In this document: positions 20,901 to 32,307 of the stretch, one piece after another
How positions within the stretch are numbered: the first letter of the stretch is position 1
How the letters are laid out: each line of letters starts with the position of its first letter
Source: Klebsormidium nitens
Lineage: Eukaryota; Streptophyta; Klebsormidiophyceae; Klebsormidiales; Klebsormidiaceae
Length of the DNA stretch: 63,776 nucleotides
Assembly (NCBI GenBank): GCA_000708835.1
Contig: DF237477.1
Location: forward strand, 1-63,776
Direction of reading: 5' to 3'
The notes under the pieces: model-generated
What the model was told of the DNA's origin: nothing
Databases searched by the model: none
What the model saw: only the letters and a program-made list of their open reading frames with translations
Program-made: the position numbers and the translations under genes

Positions 20901-22689
20901 GACGACCTGGTGCGCAAAGTAAATAAGACCGCTTGGTGAGTCTGACTTTGCTATTGTCAACCTTTTCAAACCCTTCTCAAAAACTCTTTTGGGCAAACCG
21001 TGTTGGATTGCTCACAATGCCGGTAGAGAATGCGACTGGCGCAAAGCAGTCCAACACATTCTGTTTGACTTGTCGGCCTTTGGAACATAAGTGGCTCATT
21101 GCCGGCACAAAGTTTATGCTGTGAGCATCAACCAATGCGCGCAAGGGAAAGGCATCCCTCCTTGTGCACCGGCCCGCGCAGGCTGCCTTTGTGCGCGCAT
21201 CTCAGTTGGATCTTTGGGAGAAAACCGACATCTCGGCACAACTTCCGCTGTTCCTCCTAATTTCAGCGGAATCAACTTCCGTCCGACGGAATGTCCTTCC
21301 CCGACTGCTTTCGCATTGGGGTGATTGCATGTTACGACCGCAATTTACCTTGAGGCATGCTTATTAAGAGGCATCGAATCGAGGAAGATCGGTCCAACGG
21401 TAGAGTGGTTCGGAGGAAAGTGGTCGAATTGACACATGTCTGCTAACGTCCTCTCTGTCTTTGCGCAGATAATCTTGCGGCCAACTTCAGCCGGGAGCTG
21501 GCCGACTACATCATTTACATCATCGACGTGGCGGGGGGTGACAAGATTCCGCGCAAGGGGGGGCCCGGTATTACACAGGCCGATTTGCTGGTGAGGGATC
21601 CCCCTCGAGTCTTGAGTGTACTAGGAAGGAGTGCTGTTGTGTGAAGCTCCTAAGCAGACCATTGCGCCAAGGCTGAGATCCTGTCCGTCTGGAGCGAGCG
21701 CTGAATCTGCGTAGGGCTCCGATTGTCGAATGAATCCTCAATGCTCAAATCCTGAATGATACCGCACGTGCGATCACGTTCACATGGCTCGAGAAGCAAC
21801 ATTCACCGCCGATTGCCGAAGCTTTCAGATGTCGACAACAGAATGGTTCAGGAAGAAATATCGCGGCTGCTATTCCCAAGTACTCCGTTCATTTGCCAGC
21901 GTCCGCTCAGCATCTCGACTCTGAATGGCACCGAAGTGTATTTGGTCTTGGCAATACGCGCCTACTAATCAGCGTCCTCAGCCGCTGCGCCTGCTGTTGC
22001 TCCAGAAGTCATTGAAAACGAACTCGATTACGCCGTCTCAGGGTCCGTGAACGAGGCGCCTTGGGCGTTCAGAAGGCACCTCCAAAAAATGACACCTCAG
22101 GTTTTTTTTGCCCGTCAATGACTCCGGTGCAGTCGTGTCTTCCCGGGCAAGATCATTGCGAAAGGAACAGAGCAAGGACGTTTTGGATTCTGCAGGTAAT
22201 TAATAAGACAGATCTTGCGGAGGCGGTGGGGGCTGATCTGGGCGTCATGAGGCGGGACGCCCTCAAGATGCGCGACGACGGACCTTTTGTCTTCGCACAG
22301 GTGGGCTGACCGCACGGGCTTGCATTCAAGCTTTAACCCATGCTTGTTCCGTTCGATGCTAACTCTACCCTGTGAAGTTTTGTTTGACCTTTTTCGAACG
22401 AGTGTGTACTGCTTCTGGAGAATATCAGATGCTTCTCTGTGGGAAAGGATCAGGATGTAAGCTCTTCTTGACAACCATAATATACACTGTTCTAGAAGAT
22501 TGCGAACACAGGTTTTGTTTAGGCGAAGCCAGAACCGACTGGAATGCAATGTGAGGCCGATAAAATGGAAATATCACAAAAGGGTTTTCCTTGTGAATTC
22601 AGGTGAAGCACAACGTCGGGGTGAAGGAGGTTGCAGATCACGTGTTGGCGGCTTGGGCAGCAGCAACTCATGGAACCGTGAAACAGTGA
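17977..22689 (+). CDS. ureG: Urease accessory protein UreG, 5' end lost in the gap
   Basis: Visible exons: (gap) 17977-18168, 18657-18860, 19398-19458, 20155-20356, 21469-21590, 22196-22300, 22603-22689, all phase-consistent. UreG is the SIMIBI-class GTPase that, with UreD and UreF, delivers nickel to apo-urease in the cytosol. The first visible exon is almost entirely His, Glu and Ser ([14 protein letters not shown]), typical of the nickel-binding N-terminus of plant UreG. Then come [20 protein letters not shown], the P-loop GGPVGTGKTALM split across exons 2 and 3, the [12 protein letters not shown] block, the CPH nickel motif ([13 protein letters not shown]), [15 protein letters not shown] and the guanine-specificity motif INKTDL. 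The stop is TGA at 22687. Everything expected of the family from the P-loop onward is present. An ATG at 17176 could be the start or lie in the 5' UTR; the gap prevents a decision. Its exon 4 end is echoed downstream. Confidence 0.93.
20270..20640 (+). repeat. Exon-echo in UreG: exon 4 end plus donor duplicated in intron 4
   Basis: The last 85 or so bases of exon 4 and the following GTGAGGCCTTGCGCTGTGTC recur at about 20490-20640 with few changes, including CTCTGCGAGTCT and the GAGGTGAGG donor. A 55-bp intron subunit (GCGCTGTGTCTT, then GCTGCTTGGTTTAAG) is also duplicated directly, at 20367 and 20422, with a third partial at 20586. The second exon copy has a base change that turns the GGG GGA end into TGG GGA. 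Confidence 0.85.
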
Positions 22690-24445
22690 CCGGAGCGGAG
22701 CCTCAGGACGCCATTATTGGTATCCTTTATCGGTAAGGTTCGTAACGGGTGGGGAAGACCATTATACGTTTGACTCATGCGAGTCGGCAAGGGAACGGTC
22801 GTAAGCGCTTGATCTTTATTATTGTTTATTGGACCTGGCCGTGACATGACTAGGACATTCATTCGAGACATGCAGCCAGTATGATCAGACTGTAAGACGA
22901 GACTCCAGAAGAATGTAAATAGATAGTGGTCTAGGAGGGACACAAAGGCTGATTGCGGATGTCAGAACCGTCGCTGACCTTCGCTCACGCTCTTTGCAAG
23001 TTTGTCATCAAAGTAGGTTAGTTCAACCCAGGCCCGGCAAAGGAACGGTACGTTACAGGCCGTCAGCCTTTCGGCCTCTAGTTATGGAGCCTTCGGCCTA
23101 ATGTGCAGGCTAGGCTAGTAGAAATCAGCAAGGCCAGCCTGTCTTCCTGATTTTGGTCGGCATGATGTTGAACCGAGGATCTTTTGCGTCATGTCTAATC
23201 AGAAAGGAGGGACTGTTGCTTTTTAAATTTTATTCATCAGTCAGTCATGGACTTCAGTCAGTCATGGACTTCAGTCATGGTCTTCATTGTTGCAACGAAT
23301 TTTGACGTGATATCATAATCTGGCTCAGGCCAGACCGTGTTGATTCCATGCTATAGTCCGATCAAGTTCATGCAAGTGCGAAAATGGTCTGCATCATTGT
23401 AAATGATCGGATAGGATTCGACGATGATTGGACTCATGTAAGACACCATGAATCATGTATACACGCCATCGAAGACTCCATGCTTCATTGAAGCCGCCGC
23501 ATGCGCGCGGTCACTTACCATGCGCGCGGCCGGTTACGTATACTGAGCTAGCCGGCCAGCTATGGAGCGGCCGCCACGCGGGCCATTGAACGACCTGAGC
23601 GCGGCGGTACATGTGATACCAACGTCCATGTGTGGACGTACGCGTCGGACAGCGCGCGCAACGCTCATGCAGGCTGCCCTTTAAAAATGACACGATGATC
23701 TGATGGTGCTGATATTTGTACGTCCGACGAAAGAAGTACGCATATCCCCGAAATCGGATCTGATTCGAGCTGCCGCCTGCACGTGAGGACTCGATTCCTT
23801 TCTTGGCTGAGAGTCGATCGGACGAGTTTTATCTTGTCCGCATGCAAGCTAGCTAGTTGAGATTCCAACATGCCATGGGCCTAAGGATCTAAAGTGCATG
23901 TTTTTCGTGGTTCGATCTGGTACTTCTTGCAAGTTTGAGACTGTATGGCAGCGATTAGTGGATGCAGCAGACAGATCATGACCAACCTATCCGAGTCGAT
24001 CAACGGCACTCGTCCTACCAATCAAGCGGGCGCCAGCTGCAGATTCAGACTTGCAGAAGGAGTTTGCAAAAGGGAAGCCCAGCCTCTTCTTTGCCAGCCT
24101 GTCATACACAAAGTGATTGAGTGAATCGAAGGGTCGATATTTTGACGTGGTTCGCTCAGTCACTGTCAGGTTCGTTGTCTATATATCAAAGTGGTCTTCT
24201 TCTCTATCCTTGCCTTTCTACCGTAATTGCCAGTACTACTTTTACAATTTGACGATGCGAATCTATGCTTCATTGTAGTCTCTATGATCTGTCTTTTGGA
24301 TGCTATGAATGCACTTATCAGTTCTGCAGTCTCAGTTTCTGATGTTGGTAGTTATCTGCTCAGGAAAAGGCTGAAACATATGCAGTAATCTTTCTTCCCA
24401 CTCCCTCAGACTGCATTTTAAAATCTCTCCCTTCCTTCACGAGTC
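22690..24445. other. Intergenic region downstream of UreG
   Basis: No gene is supported here. It contains the tandem repeat at 23236, and a GC-rich patch near 23490-23600 with a duplicated CATGCGCGCGG. Short open frames show no domain or splice pattern. Confidence 0.4.
23236..23289 (+). repeat. Short tandem repeat, 17-bp unit
   Basis: The unit TCAGTCAGTCATGGACT occurs twice and then partially a third time. It lies in AT-rich intergenic DNA with no nearby gene start. Confidence 0.7.
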
Positions 24446-27400
24446 TCATTGGATCCTCCCCCCTTGCACCCGCTTGAAGACAGGTCGGCCCCGGGTTGAG
24501 ACGCCCCTACCCTCAGCCGCTTGCGCTTCAGGATTCGTGCCTGTCTGTGAAGCTAGAGGCTGCGCAAAACGCGCTCCAGGCCTGGGCGTTTTACCAATCG
24601 GCTGGCTGGCTCCCCGGGGGCGTGGCGGAAGGCCGGTTCCGCTGCGCGAGTTGACCGGAAGTGCTCCGAATCCTGTTCCGGGCGCTCTTGGGGGGCTAAA
24701 CACCCGGGAGCCGCTTCCGCTGCCGAAGCCGTCCGAAGCGGTACCCACCGGGGGCCGGAACGCAGGCTGCAGCCCGGTGAAGTGAAGCGGAGGCCGTCCA
24801 TCGGGCTGAACGGAAGACAAATTTGAAGATTAGTGAAACAGCTTCATAGGAACTGCCTTTTCAAGCTTATCGCAAGAGCTAGGAAAGGAGAAACATTTGA
24901 TCGCCATTCGATAGTGCACAATGTCTGCACGATCGGTTTGTATGAGTCTGAATGAGAGAATCCATACAGATCTTCGTGAGGTAAAGCTTTGAAGGCCAGA
25001 CAAAATCTTGGTGGGAATACGAGTGGTCGAAAGCTCACTCTTCCAGGTTGCGCCGAAGGATCGGAATAAGCCAGCGTTGGGCGGGGAGCGGACGGGCCGC
25101 CCAAAGCGTTTCCAAGCGCGTAACCCTGCCTCCTGACCGTACCCAAACCGGATGATCTGAAAAAGACGCTATTACCTGTGGTATTTTTGTCGAGCGGCCC
25201 CAGACTCGAGATCATGCCTCCATTCCCGAAATTCCAAGGGTATTTGTGATGACGGGAATACTGGATGGCTCAATGATTTTACTCTCAGATAAGGGTGAAG
25301 CAAGAAGCATGAATGATCTGCTCCATGATCGAGCAGATTTGGAACCTTGCCAGAGATCCGCAAAAAAGCATCAGGATCGCTCCGCTCTAAGTCAAACTTC
25401 ATTCTGCAGATTTTCAATCCAATCAGGTGCTCTGAATACAAAGCTGCCGCGACTGACCTGAAGCTCACGCTGCTGTTCACCATCTCGGACACCTTCTGAT
25501 GGATGCCTCGCTCGTGCTCGAACGGACTGTAGTCACAGACTTCCAACTGAACGGAGAAGTCTCAAGTCAAATACGAGTTTTGCTTGCTTCTGTTGGGGAC
25601 CACTTTGCAGAGGAGCGGATTGCCAAGTTGGCATGTAGGAGGTTCTGCTTTTGCTCAGAGGAAAATGCACATGGAGAGAGGCTGAGTCAGCACCTACTTT
25701 CTTGAGCGACCTGGCGACTTCCTGGACAGCCGCAGCCGGAAGCGGAGTCGATGAGCTCGAAGGCTTTGGCAGCACCTCCTCGGACCCAGCAATCCTCTGC
25801 ATCATCCCACTCAAACTTTCACTATGAAAACAGCGTCTTTCTTAGAAGAAGAACAGCGAGTGTCATCGAGGCTAAGCTGAATATATATGAGAAGTGATAT
25901 ACCAGAGTTCCTGCGGATTGTTTCGTCTGAGCATGACCAAGCAGAACGCAAAACGCTCAAGGCGGTGCGCCATACGACAAAAAACACACGATCGACAGTG
26001 GAGATTCTTACCCGCATCAGGAGGGATCCCTCTCCGGATGGAGTCAGCAGGTAGCTTTGTGGAAGAGGCGATTCTTCTCCAGAATCGACGAGGTACTTCG
26101 ACCGAACGAAAAGTCCATTGTCAAGATCCTGAAGTGCCTCGCAGACGGATAGAAACACTGCAAAGAGAGAAGCTGTAACTTTATTTCTGAAGACGAAATC
26201 AGGTCAAGCAAAAGCACTGCACTCGCTGACGTTGGTCCTTCTCCAGGTAAAACTTGGATAAAAACCTGCATAAGCTTCAGGGATCATGGCTAAGATCGCA
26301 CACAATGCAAGCAAGCAGGAAAAATTACAAGGGATGGAAAGTCTCAGAAGAAAAGTAGTTTTGATTACCTTTCTCATTCCAGATGAGGGGGTCCATGCCG
26401 GTCATGGGGTCGAACTCGAGATCGGAAGACGCCGTCACCGTCAAAGGATCTCCAAAAAGTAAAACTGCATGTATAGATAGCGAACCGTCCCTAGGAAGAT
26501 CTTCAGGCAAACAAAGGTAAAGGCGATTCACGGAGGCAGACCCCAAGTCAGATTACAGCAGCGTACAAAGACGAGAGGACAACCTGAATCTATCAGAATT
26601 TCCCCCAGGCTCACGAATGCTTCTTGACAGAGCAATCGAGATGCTTCCTTGAGCAATAGTCTTACCTTCATCCAAGGTGCTCAGATTGATCAGCTTCACA
26701 ACTTGGATCTCCATCTTCTCAGAGTGGCTTGTCGCTAGTGCACGGCTCCCAGAAGTATCCCTTGTCGGAGGCATATGCAAGACAGTGTCGGCCCCAATCT
26801 GAACGCTGTCGGAGTCGCAGTCTCGCTCATCGAGATGCTGAGCAGTGACTGGGCAGCAGAGAACTTCGGATCCCGAAAGCAGAGGACTACCAAGTATTGC
26901 GCCGTGACATCTGCATGTCTGCAGAGAAGGGGATTTCTGTTTAGAACCATCAGAATGCAAATGAAATGTTCGCGTGATACTTAGAATGTTCAAAAGCGAT
27001 TTGAGCAGCGGTTTCCGCAGATTCGAAATCCTGCTTACCGCTTCGAATAGCACGTACAAAAAGCAGGACGAAAAGTCAACAAAAAATCTGCAGCATACGG
27101 GCGGTAACCTCTCAAAGGAAGAGCAGCTGGAGGCTTACCTTGACCGGACCAATCGCTGGCGACAGCCGAAGGAGGCTTGCACTAACGGAAACGTGGATTG
27201 TTGACGTGGTTTGTGCCAGGACCCGTGGAAAACTGAGCGTCGCGGATCGTCTCTTGAGCCTTCCGCTTTGCACGAGAAGCTGAAGCCACGCTTTTGCCAA
27301 TGCATCAAGCGGCACCGGTTCTGTAAATTGAAAAGGAACGTGGTGAGCAAAAGCAGTCTTTTCAAACGGAAGCCCTATCAATAAAGGTCACTCTCAAACA

Positions 27401-28051
27401 CAGCGGTTGAGCTAAAGATTACTTTAGGAGATTTTCAAGAGGACTGTCGACATCAAAACGTTGTGCCTGCAGGTTTAAGGCGGCTGAGAGTCTTTGATGA
27501 AGGTCGCCGTGCCAGCAACTCGTATACAAATGTCTGCAGCTTTACTGCCTACCCACTGGAAGACGCTCCATTTTGCAATTCTCGAACTCAGCGATAGCGA
27601 TCACAGCTTCTGACAAAGCGCGGTTGTGTTGTTCATGAGGTTGAGATTCGCCATCTGGCTGTTGATCTGGAATGTGCTCGGTGTGGACAAAGTCTATGCT
27701 CGTGTTCTTGTCCGCAGCCACCTGGCAAGGTCAAAAGCAGATCAAAATTTTCTTGCTCGATTGACAACAGATTGTGTTTTTTAACGACGTGAAAAAGGAT
27801 ATGAAGTGATGGGAGGCAGCACCATGTATTTCAGGTTCTTGATGCTATCGTGCGTAGAGTTCTGCTTCACAAGTGCACTTAGGGAAGGCTAAAAAATCTT
27901 CGATCGCTGAGAGGCACAGATTCTTGTGTCAGTTGATCTCTTACCTGAAGGAAGGACCGAAGCGAGTCAGCACCCTCGAGGAATTGGTCTATTATGTAGA
28001 TTATCCGCCTTTCCGCTGCACCGTCAGAACTCCAGACATGCGTGTATCTTT
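24446..28051 (-). CDS. Multi-exon protein of unknown function, at least about 645 aa
   Basis: Phase-consistent exons from 5' to 3' on the minus strand: about 28051-27945, 27864-27823, 27721-27553, 27320-27139, 26918-26666, 26464-26369, 26157-26012, 25796-25698, 25546-25176, 25156-25039, 24805-24446 (stop TGA). The true start lies upstream of 28051 and was not found; no ATG is in frame in the first exon given. Order of features: a helical stretch (RIIYIIDQFLEGADSLRSFL), a predicted beta-rich part (TIHVSVSASLLRLSP), a Cys-containing block (TCRCHGAILG, later EVLCCPVTAQ), then LLMRRIAGSEEVLPKP, a block with HERGIHQKVSEMV, and a Gly/Pro/Ser-rich disordered C-tail from about 160 residues before the end. 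These blocks look conserved and structured, but I do not recognise the family. It converges with nothing and is head-to-head with the ARM-MYND gene. Splice sites are standard GT-AG; one donor (27822, GTGCTG) is weak. Confidence 0.6.
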
Positions 28052-28965
28052 CTCCAGGTAGAAGTGCACTTAGGCAGGATACTGCAGAAACATACTGCTT
28101 CTCGTTACTTTTCAGCTTCAAAACGTTTTGAAACTCTCGTTCTCAGATGCCTTCAACGAGCAAGAGCAGGAGCAGATTGCAATGTCCTAAAGTTGAATGA
28201 TCTTGACATCGAAGCAAGCATATAAACACCAGCAGCATGGCGACCATCCTTTCTCACTTCTTGGAACATATCAAACCTGGCTCAAGTCAGGAATCCTGAT
28301 GATCTATGATCTACTCACCGTGCTTGTTCTCGAGGACTTGAGCGAGAGGAGTACCACTTTGAAACATATTCGCGTTCCCCCGTTTTTGTGAGAGAGTATT
28401 TATAGCTGTGTGGTATTCTTTCAGGTTGAATAATCCATCGTACCTTGAATAAAGCAACTCTACCTGCAAGGGGTGCAGAATACATACTTTTCAGAAACTC
28501 AAAATGCCGCACCTAAAAGCCTGCAAAAGTGCCTTTATTGGGACACCTGAGCTTAGGAATCAACAGTCCATTTTCACCCCTACGTCAGATGATTTCTTTT
28601 TCGTTTGTCAGAATCAGAAGCATAAGTACTAGTGGCATGTTTGTAGAGGGTGAGCAAGCTAACCTCGTAGGCGAATTCGCCAGGATTCCAGGTTGTGTAG
28701 CAAACAGAGAGTCTAGAGGTCGAAGACTCCAGCTTTTCCAGCACGATCAGATTTGCCAGCCTCTGCAAGCACTGCCATCCAAAATGGTCCTTTCAAGTCA
28801 GACGTAGGCAGTCGTCATTTTGCACAACACCGGAAAGAACTTATTACATACTGCCCTCTTCAAGGATTGGCGATACAGCATAGTGATACTGCTTCAGAAG
28901 TTCCGTCAGTTTGGAATACTTGCTGCTCAGAAGTTCCATCAAGAAAAGAATGATATGTACTGCAG

Positions 28966-31900
28966 GTCTGATAAGCTGGTCAGAACGTTATTTCGAGCCC
29001 GAAAGATCGAAGTTCTCGCCAGTCATCTTCTTACCTCTTCAAGCACGAGAGTAGCTCTTGAATCCAGCGTGCAGACATCCACCACAATGCATAGGTCAGC
29101 CATTCTCTAGAAGGACCTTAACCTAAGGATGCAGTGCTCTTCTAGTGCTTGGCCTCAGAGATCAAGGGTCCCTCGTGTCTCTTTGTTCGCTTTTCCTGAC
29201 AGAGGCTCTTTATGCACACCAACTCGGTCATACCTCGTGACTTCTTTGGGCTCACAGGGTTTGCCTCACGGGTGACCTTTACGATAAAAATAAGCAGCCC
29301 GCCCTCTGTGACGCTTACAATCTCCTGAATTTTGGTGCGCACATATGCCCAGATCCAATTGAAGCTTTACCTTCCTGGACGTCTAGAAGCTAGTCACCAA
29401 CCCTCCTCTGTTGCTGATCTGCTGGGACTATATATCAATGCTTCGCCTCTTGGAACTTGCAAGGCCCCCAATGACCCCTGTTTCGCGACGAAGCGCTACA
29501 GCGCTCTGAGTTCTCGAAGGACATGAGCCGAAACTTTCAGCCTGCAAGGCTGCGCAGGGGACCACTTCCGTCCCGAATTCATTCTCTCAGCCTCCAAAAC
29601 CGCTTCTTCTGGAAGGACAATTGTAAATTGACTGGATGCCCAGCCACCTACCTAATCTTACAGCAACTTGTACGGAGAAGTTTGATCGATGTTGCAATCG
29701 ATCCCGCGCTGCATACTCCCAAGTAGCTCAAATGCCAGCCTCATCAATTGTCGCGTCGCTGGGTTTTTGATGGGACCGAAAAAAAAAACCGAATTTTCCC
29801 GCGCCTGACCAAACGACGCAACAGCAAGGCGAGCTGCACTCTTCAGATGTGCAATTCAGGCAGATATGCTTGGGAAGGCAAAGTTTGAATTGAGCAGGGC
29901 CGGGGAACCGAGGCGCACGCGCACGCTGCCTCAAGGCTGGGAAGGCAAGCCTTTGATGTGACCGGAAACAAACTTCCGGGCCGAATCCTCTGACACCTGC
30001 TTCCTCTGCGGCACGCGCCTTCACACGGTTCACATGCACCAGCTCGTCGCTGATCTGGGTGAGATTGGGTTAGCAGCACCTGACCGTGAAAGCTTAAATT
30101 CTGGTCGTCTTAAGCTTTCACGGTCAGGTTTTGCTAACCCAGGTCCTGACCAGCAGATCAGACAGGTTTATCACATTTTCCTCTGGGTGGATGAAACCTT
30201 TGGACAGCAGTTTGACATCAAGTGTCATGCCGGGTCGACTTGGCAACGTAAGAATGCATGAGTCATGTCAAACTTCAAAGGAGTGCTTTCCACGAACATT
30301 CATCGGTCAAGTCGCCGTTCAAATAAGCACAACGAGACTTCAAGTTGATGCATCGCGAATCTCGCGCGCATGCGCAAGGACGCTTACAGCCATCCAAACC
30401 CATCATGATAAAGAGTGCGCGTGCACTCAGGGCACAGGACCACTTATTGCATGAGGCGTAAGAAGATTCTGAAGCATCTCCTTGCGAGGAAGTCTGCAGC
30501 AGCTGTAGCGCGAAAGGGTTCGTGCTAAATAATGGATTCAAAGCGCATAAGGTCATGTTTGAAGCGCGCTAGTAACAGGCTCCTCTGTAGACTCCAGAAG
30601 AAGTAATTATAAGCAGGTGCCAGAGCGTGAGCCTTTCAAACGGAATCTTATGGGGTCCATTGGAAGAAAGGTTCAAGCACATGCATCAGGGAAACCGGAG
30701 CATGATCATCAGCAAAGAGCCATACCTAGAGATCAAGTTTCAAGTTTTGATGACCTCGCTCAGGCGTGTTGAACTCCATACTGACCTGCGCATCAAATAC
30801 GCGGAAAATGGCAGGCGGCGTGGACATGGAACAGTACAGATCGTGCGAAAGCTGAAGTCAGAGCGCGCAGAAGAAGTCACGGAAGCCTTGCAGACCTTCG
30901 CATATAGATCAGTCTCATCCAAGTCAAGGGAAACGACAATTCTGCAGGAGCGAGCTCACACTTATAGAGAACGTATACGTGAAGCTGCTGAGGCAGACGT
31001 TCTGCTGTCCGCCAGATAAGGAAGGGAAAGAAGAGCAAGAAAGACTAGGATTCACGAAGCGCGATGCGGATCTCCTAAGAGGTTCATCCACCCAGGCAAT
31101 CCTGCACATGGCTCGATCGAAGGTTGTAGCCGAATTTTTAACGGCACACTCTGGAGCCAGTGAGATGCTCTACAACATTCTCCTCACAATCATCGACCAC
31201 GAGATCATCTCAAAAATGTATCAAGAGTCAAGCAGTTCCACTCTAAATCAATTGCTGGACGTTTTCTTGGGCTTGGTGTCTTTCGTGCGAACCAGCAGAG
31301 GATTCAGAAGCTTCCTCGTAACTCGCGGCGAGGTCATGAAGTCCGCTAAGCGGATCTTCACACCCGAATTCTCAAGAATGGCAGGTTCAGCAGGTAAGGT
31401 CTCCAGTATCAGAGAGACCATAGCTCTGTTTTTGTCGATGACATCGAGATATCCAGAGACCCACGTACGACTGGTTGATTGATCAAGGAATAGTAGAACT
31501 CGTCTCTCAGATGTACAAGACGCAGCGACGCCTGAAGACCGGGGGAACAGAGTTACGAGATTCATTCGTTTCTTCTTCTCCAACATCATCTGGCAGGAGA
31601 TCGAATGGCAGAAGGAGGCTCAGAGAAACTGGAGCTTTCAATGAGCTGTCAAAGGTCTCTGCCCTGATTCAGAAAGCGCACTTCTCTCCTTTCTGGGTGT
31701 TTTTGGAGAGGGTTCCGCGAGACGGCGAGGAGTCGTGGCTTGGAGAGCCGGTCATTCTGAAGATTGCCAAAAGGATGCTGAACAAGGAAATCGCAGTCGC
31801 AGCCGTGTGCTCGTTCCCAGGATGCGACGCCGTGGAGGACTTCGAAGAGCCTTTCAGCGGATGTGCCCGCTGCTGCCGCGCCCCATACTGCAGGCGAGTG

Positions 31901-32307
31901 CAAACCAGACTTGCTCTATTGAATTCGTTGGGTAGAGAAAACTAATAACTTGTGCCTCTTCTAGAGCTCAAAGTCTTGATGTTCAGGGAAGACAGCTCAA
32001 AAATACGAACAACGTGAGAAGCGTTGAATACCAGCGCCTTCAGAAAGCAGATTCAGCGGTATACGGTACAAAGGGTTGACCAATCCCAAGGATGCTTGGA
32101 GGCGCATGTCTTTCCGTTTCAAGTCAAGGGATTTAAGAGATCCTGTTCGCTAATTGCTCTCTTGTATTCTTCTGCAGCAAGCAGCATCAAAAAGCGCACT
32201 GGCCCGCGCACAAAGAGCTGTGCCGCCCGCTGAAGAGCAGCCTTGTCAAGTTTCGCTGGACGTTAGATGAATCTACAAACATCGAATCCATTTCCTGTTC
32301 CTCGTAG
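28966..32307 (+). CDS. Armadillo-like helical protein with C-terminal MYND zinc finger; reading frame broken by a 4-bp duplication
   Basis: Supported exons: 28966-29094, 29135 to about 29226, one ending at 30922 (encoding KLKSERAEEVTEALQTFAY), 30948-31893 and 32178-32307 (stop TAG). Junction phases agree between 29094/29135 and 30922/30948. The long exon is rich in amphipathic helices such as TLNQLLDVFLGLVSFV and RLVD/QGIVELVSQM, typical of armadillo/HEAT folds. The end is a full MYND finger: CSFPGC, CARCCRAPYC, SKQHQKAHW, HKELC, with all expected Cys and His. MYND fingers bind proline-rich partner peptides. The final intron uses a GC donor (GCGAGT at 31894). At 31476-31483 TGAT is repeated, which shifts the frame and puts TGA at 31480; the downstream frame continues cleanly to the MYND finger. 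5' exons before 28966 are unresolved; an ATG at 28237 is one candidate. It may be a functional gene with a sequence error, or a recent pseudogene. Confidence 0.6.
30050..30161. repeat. Long near-perfect hairpin
   Basis: Arms 30067-30097 and 30110-30140 match at 29 of 31 positions around a 12-base loop. Outer segments CTGATCTG (30050) and CAGATCAG (30154) extend the foldback. The core pairs CCTGACCGTGAAAGCTTAA with its complement. It lies in an intron or between exons of the ARM-MYND gene, next to a GC-rich segment (29880-30060) unlike its surroundings. It could be a small foldback transposon or a small-RNA precursor. An exon-like end with donor (CTGG then GTGAGATT at 30058) forms part of the left arm. 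Confidence 0.75.
31476..31483 (+). other. Frame-breaking TGAT tandem duplication in the ARM-MYND gene
   Basis: The two TGAT copies fall between VRLVD and QGIVEL. Reading with one copy keeps one coherent helical frame through the whole exon, while two copies create an immediate TGA. I tested an intron from the good donor at 31394 to the nearby acceptors; none restores the correct phase. Confidence 0.6.

Noticed and set aside
25346-25457. Extra introns within 25176-25546 of the minus-strand gene
   Set aside because: Possible splice sites exist, but the frame is open through the whole segment and phases fit only when it is kept as one exon.
27873-28061. Plus-strand exon at 27.9-28.06 kb as part of the ARM-MYND gene
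   Set aside because: The plus frame reads plausibly, but the minus strand has a strong donor (CTTCAG then GTAAGA) and phase agreement with the next minus exons.
31394-31508. An intron from the good donor GTAAGG to CTCTCAG explaining the ARM-MYND frame break
   Set aside because: It gives a readable stretch (DVQDAATPEDRG) but then hits TGA before any donor, and it deletes a well-formed helix repeat. The TGAT duplication is simpler.
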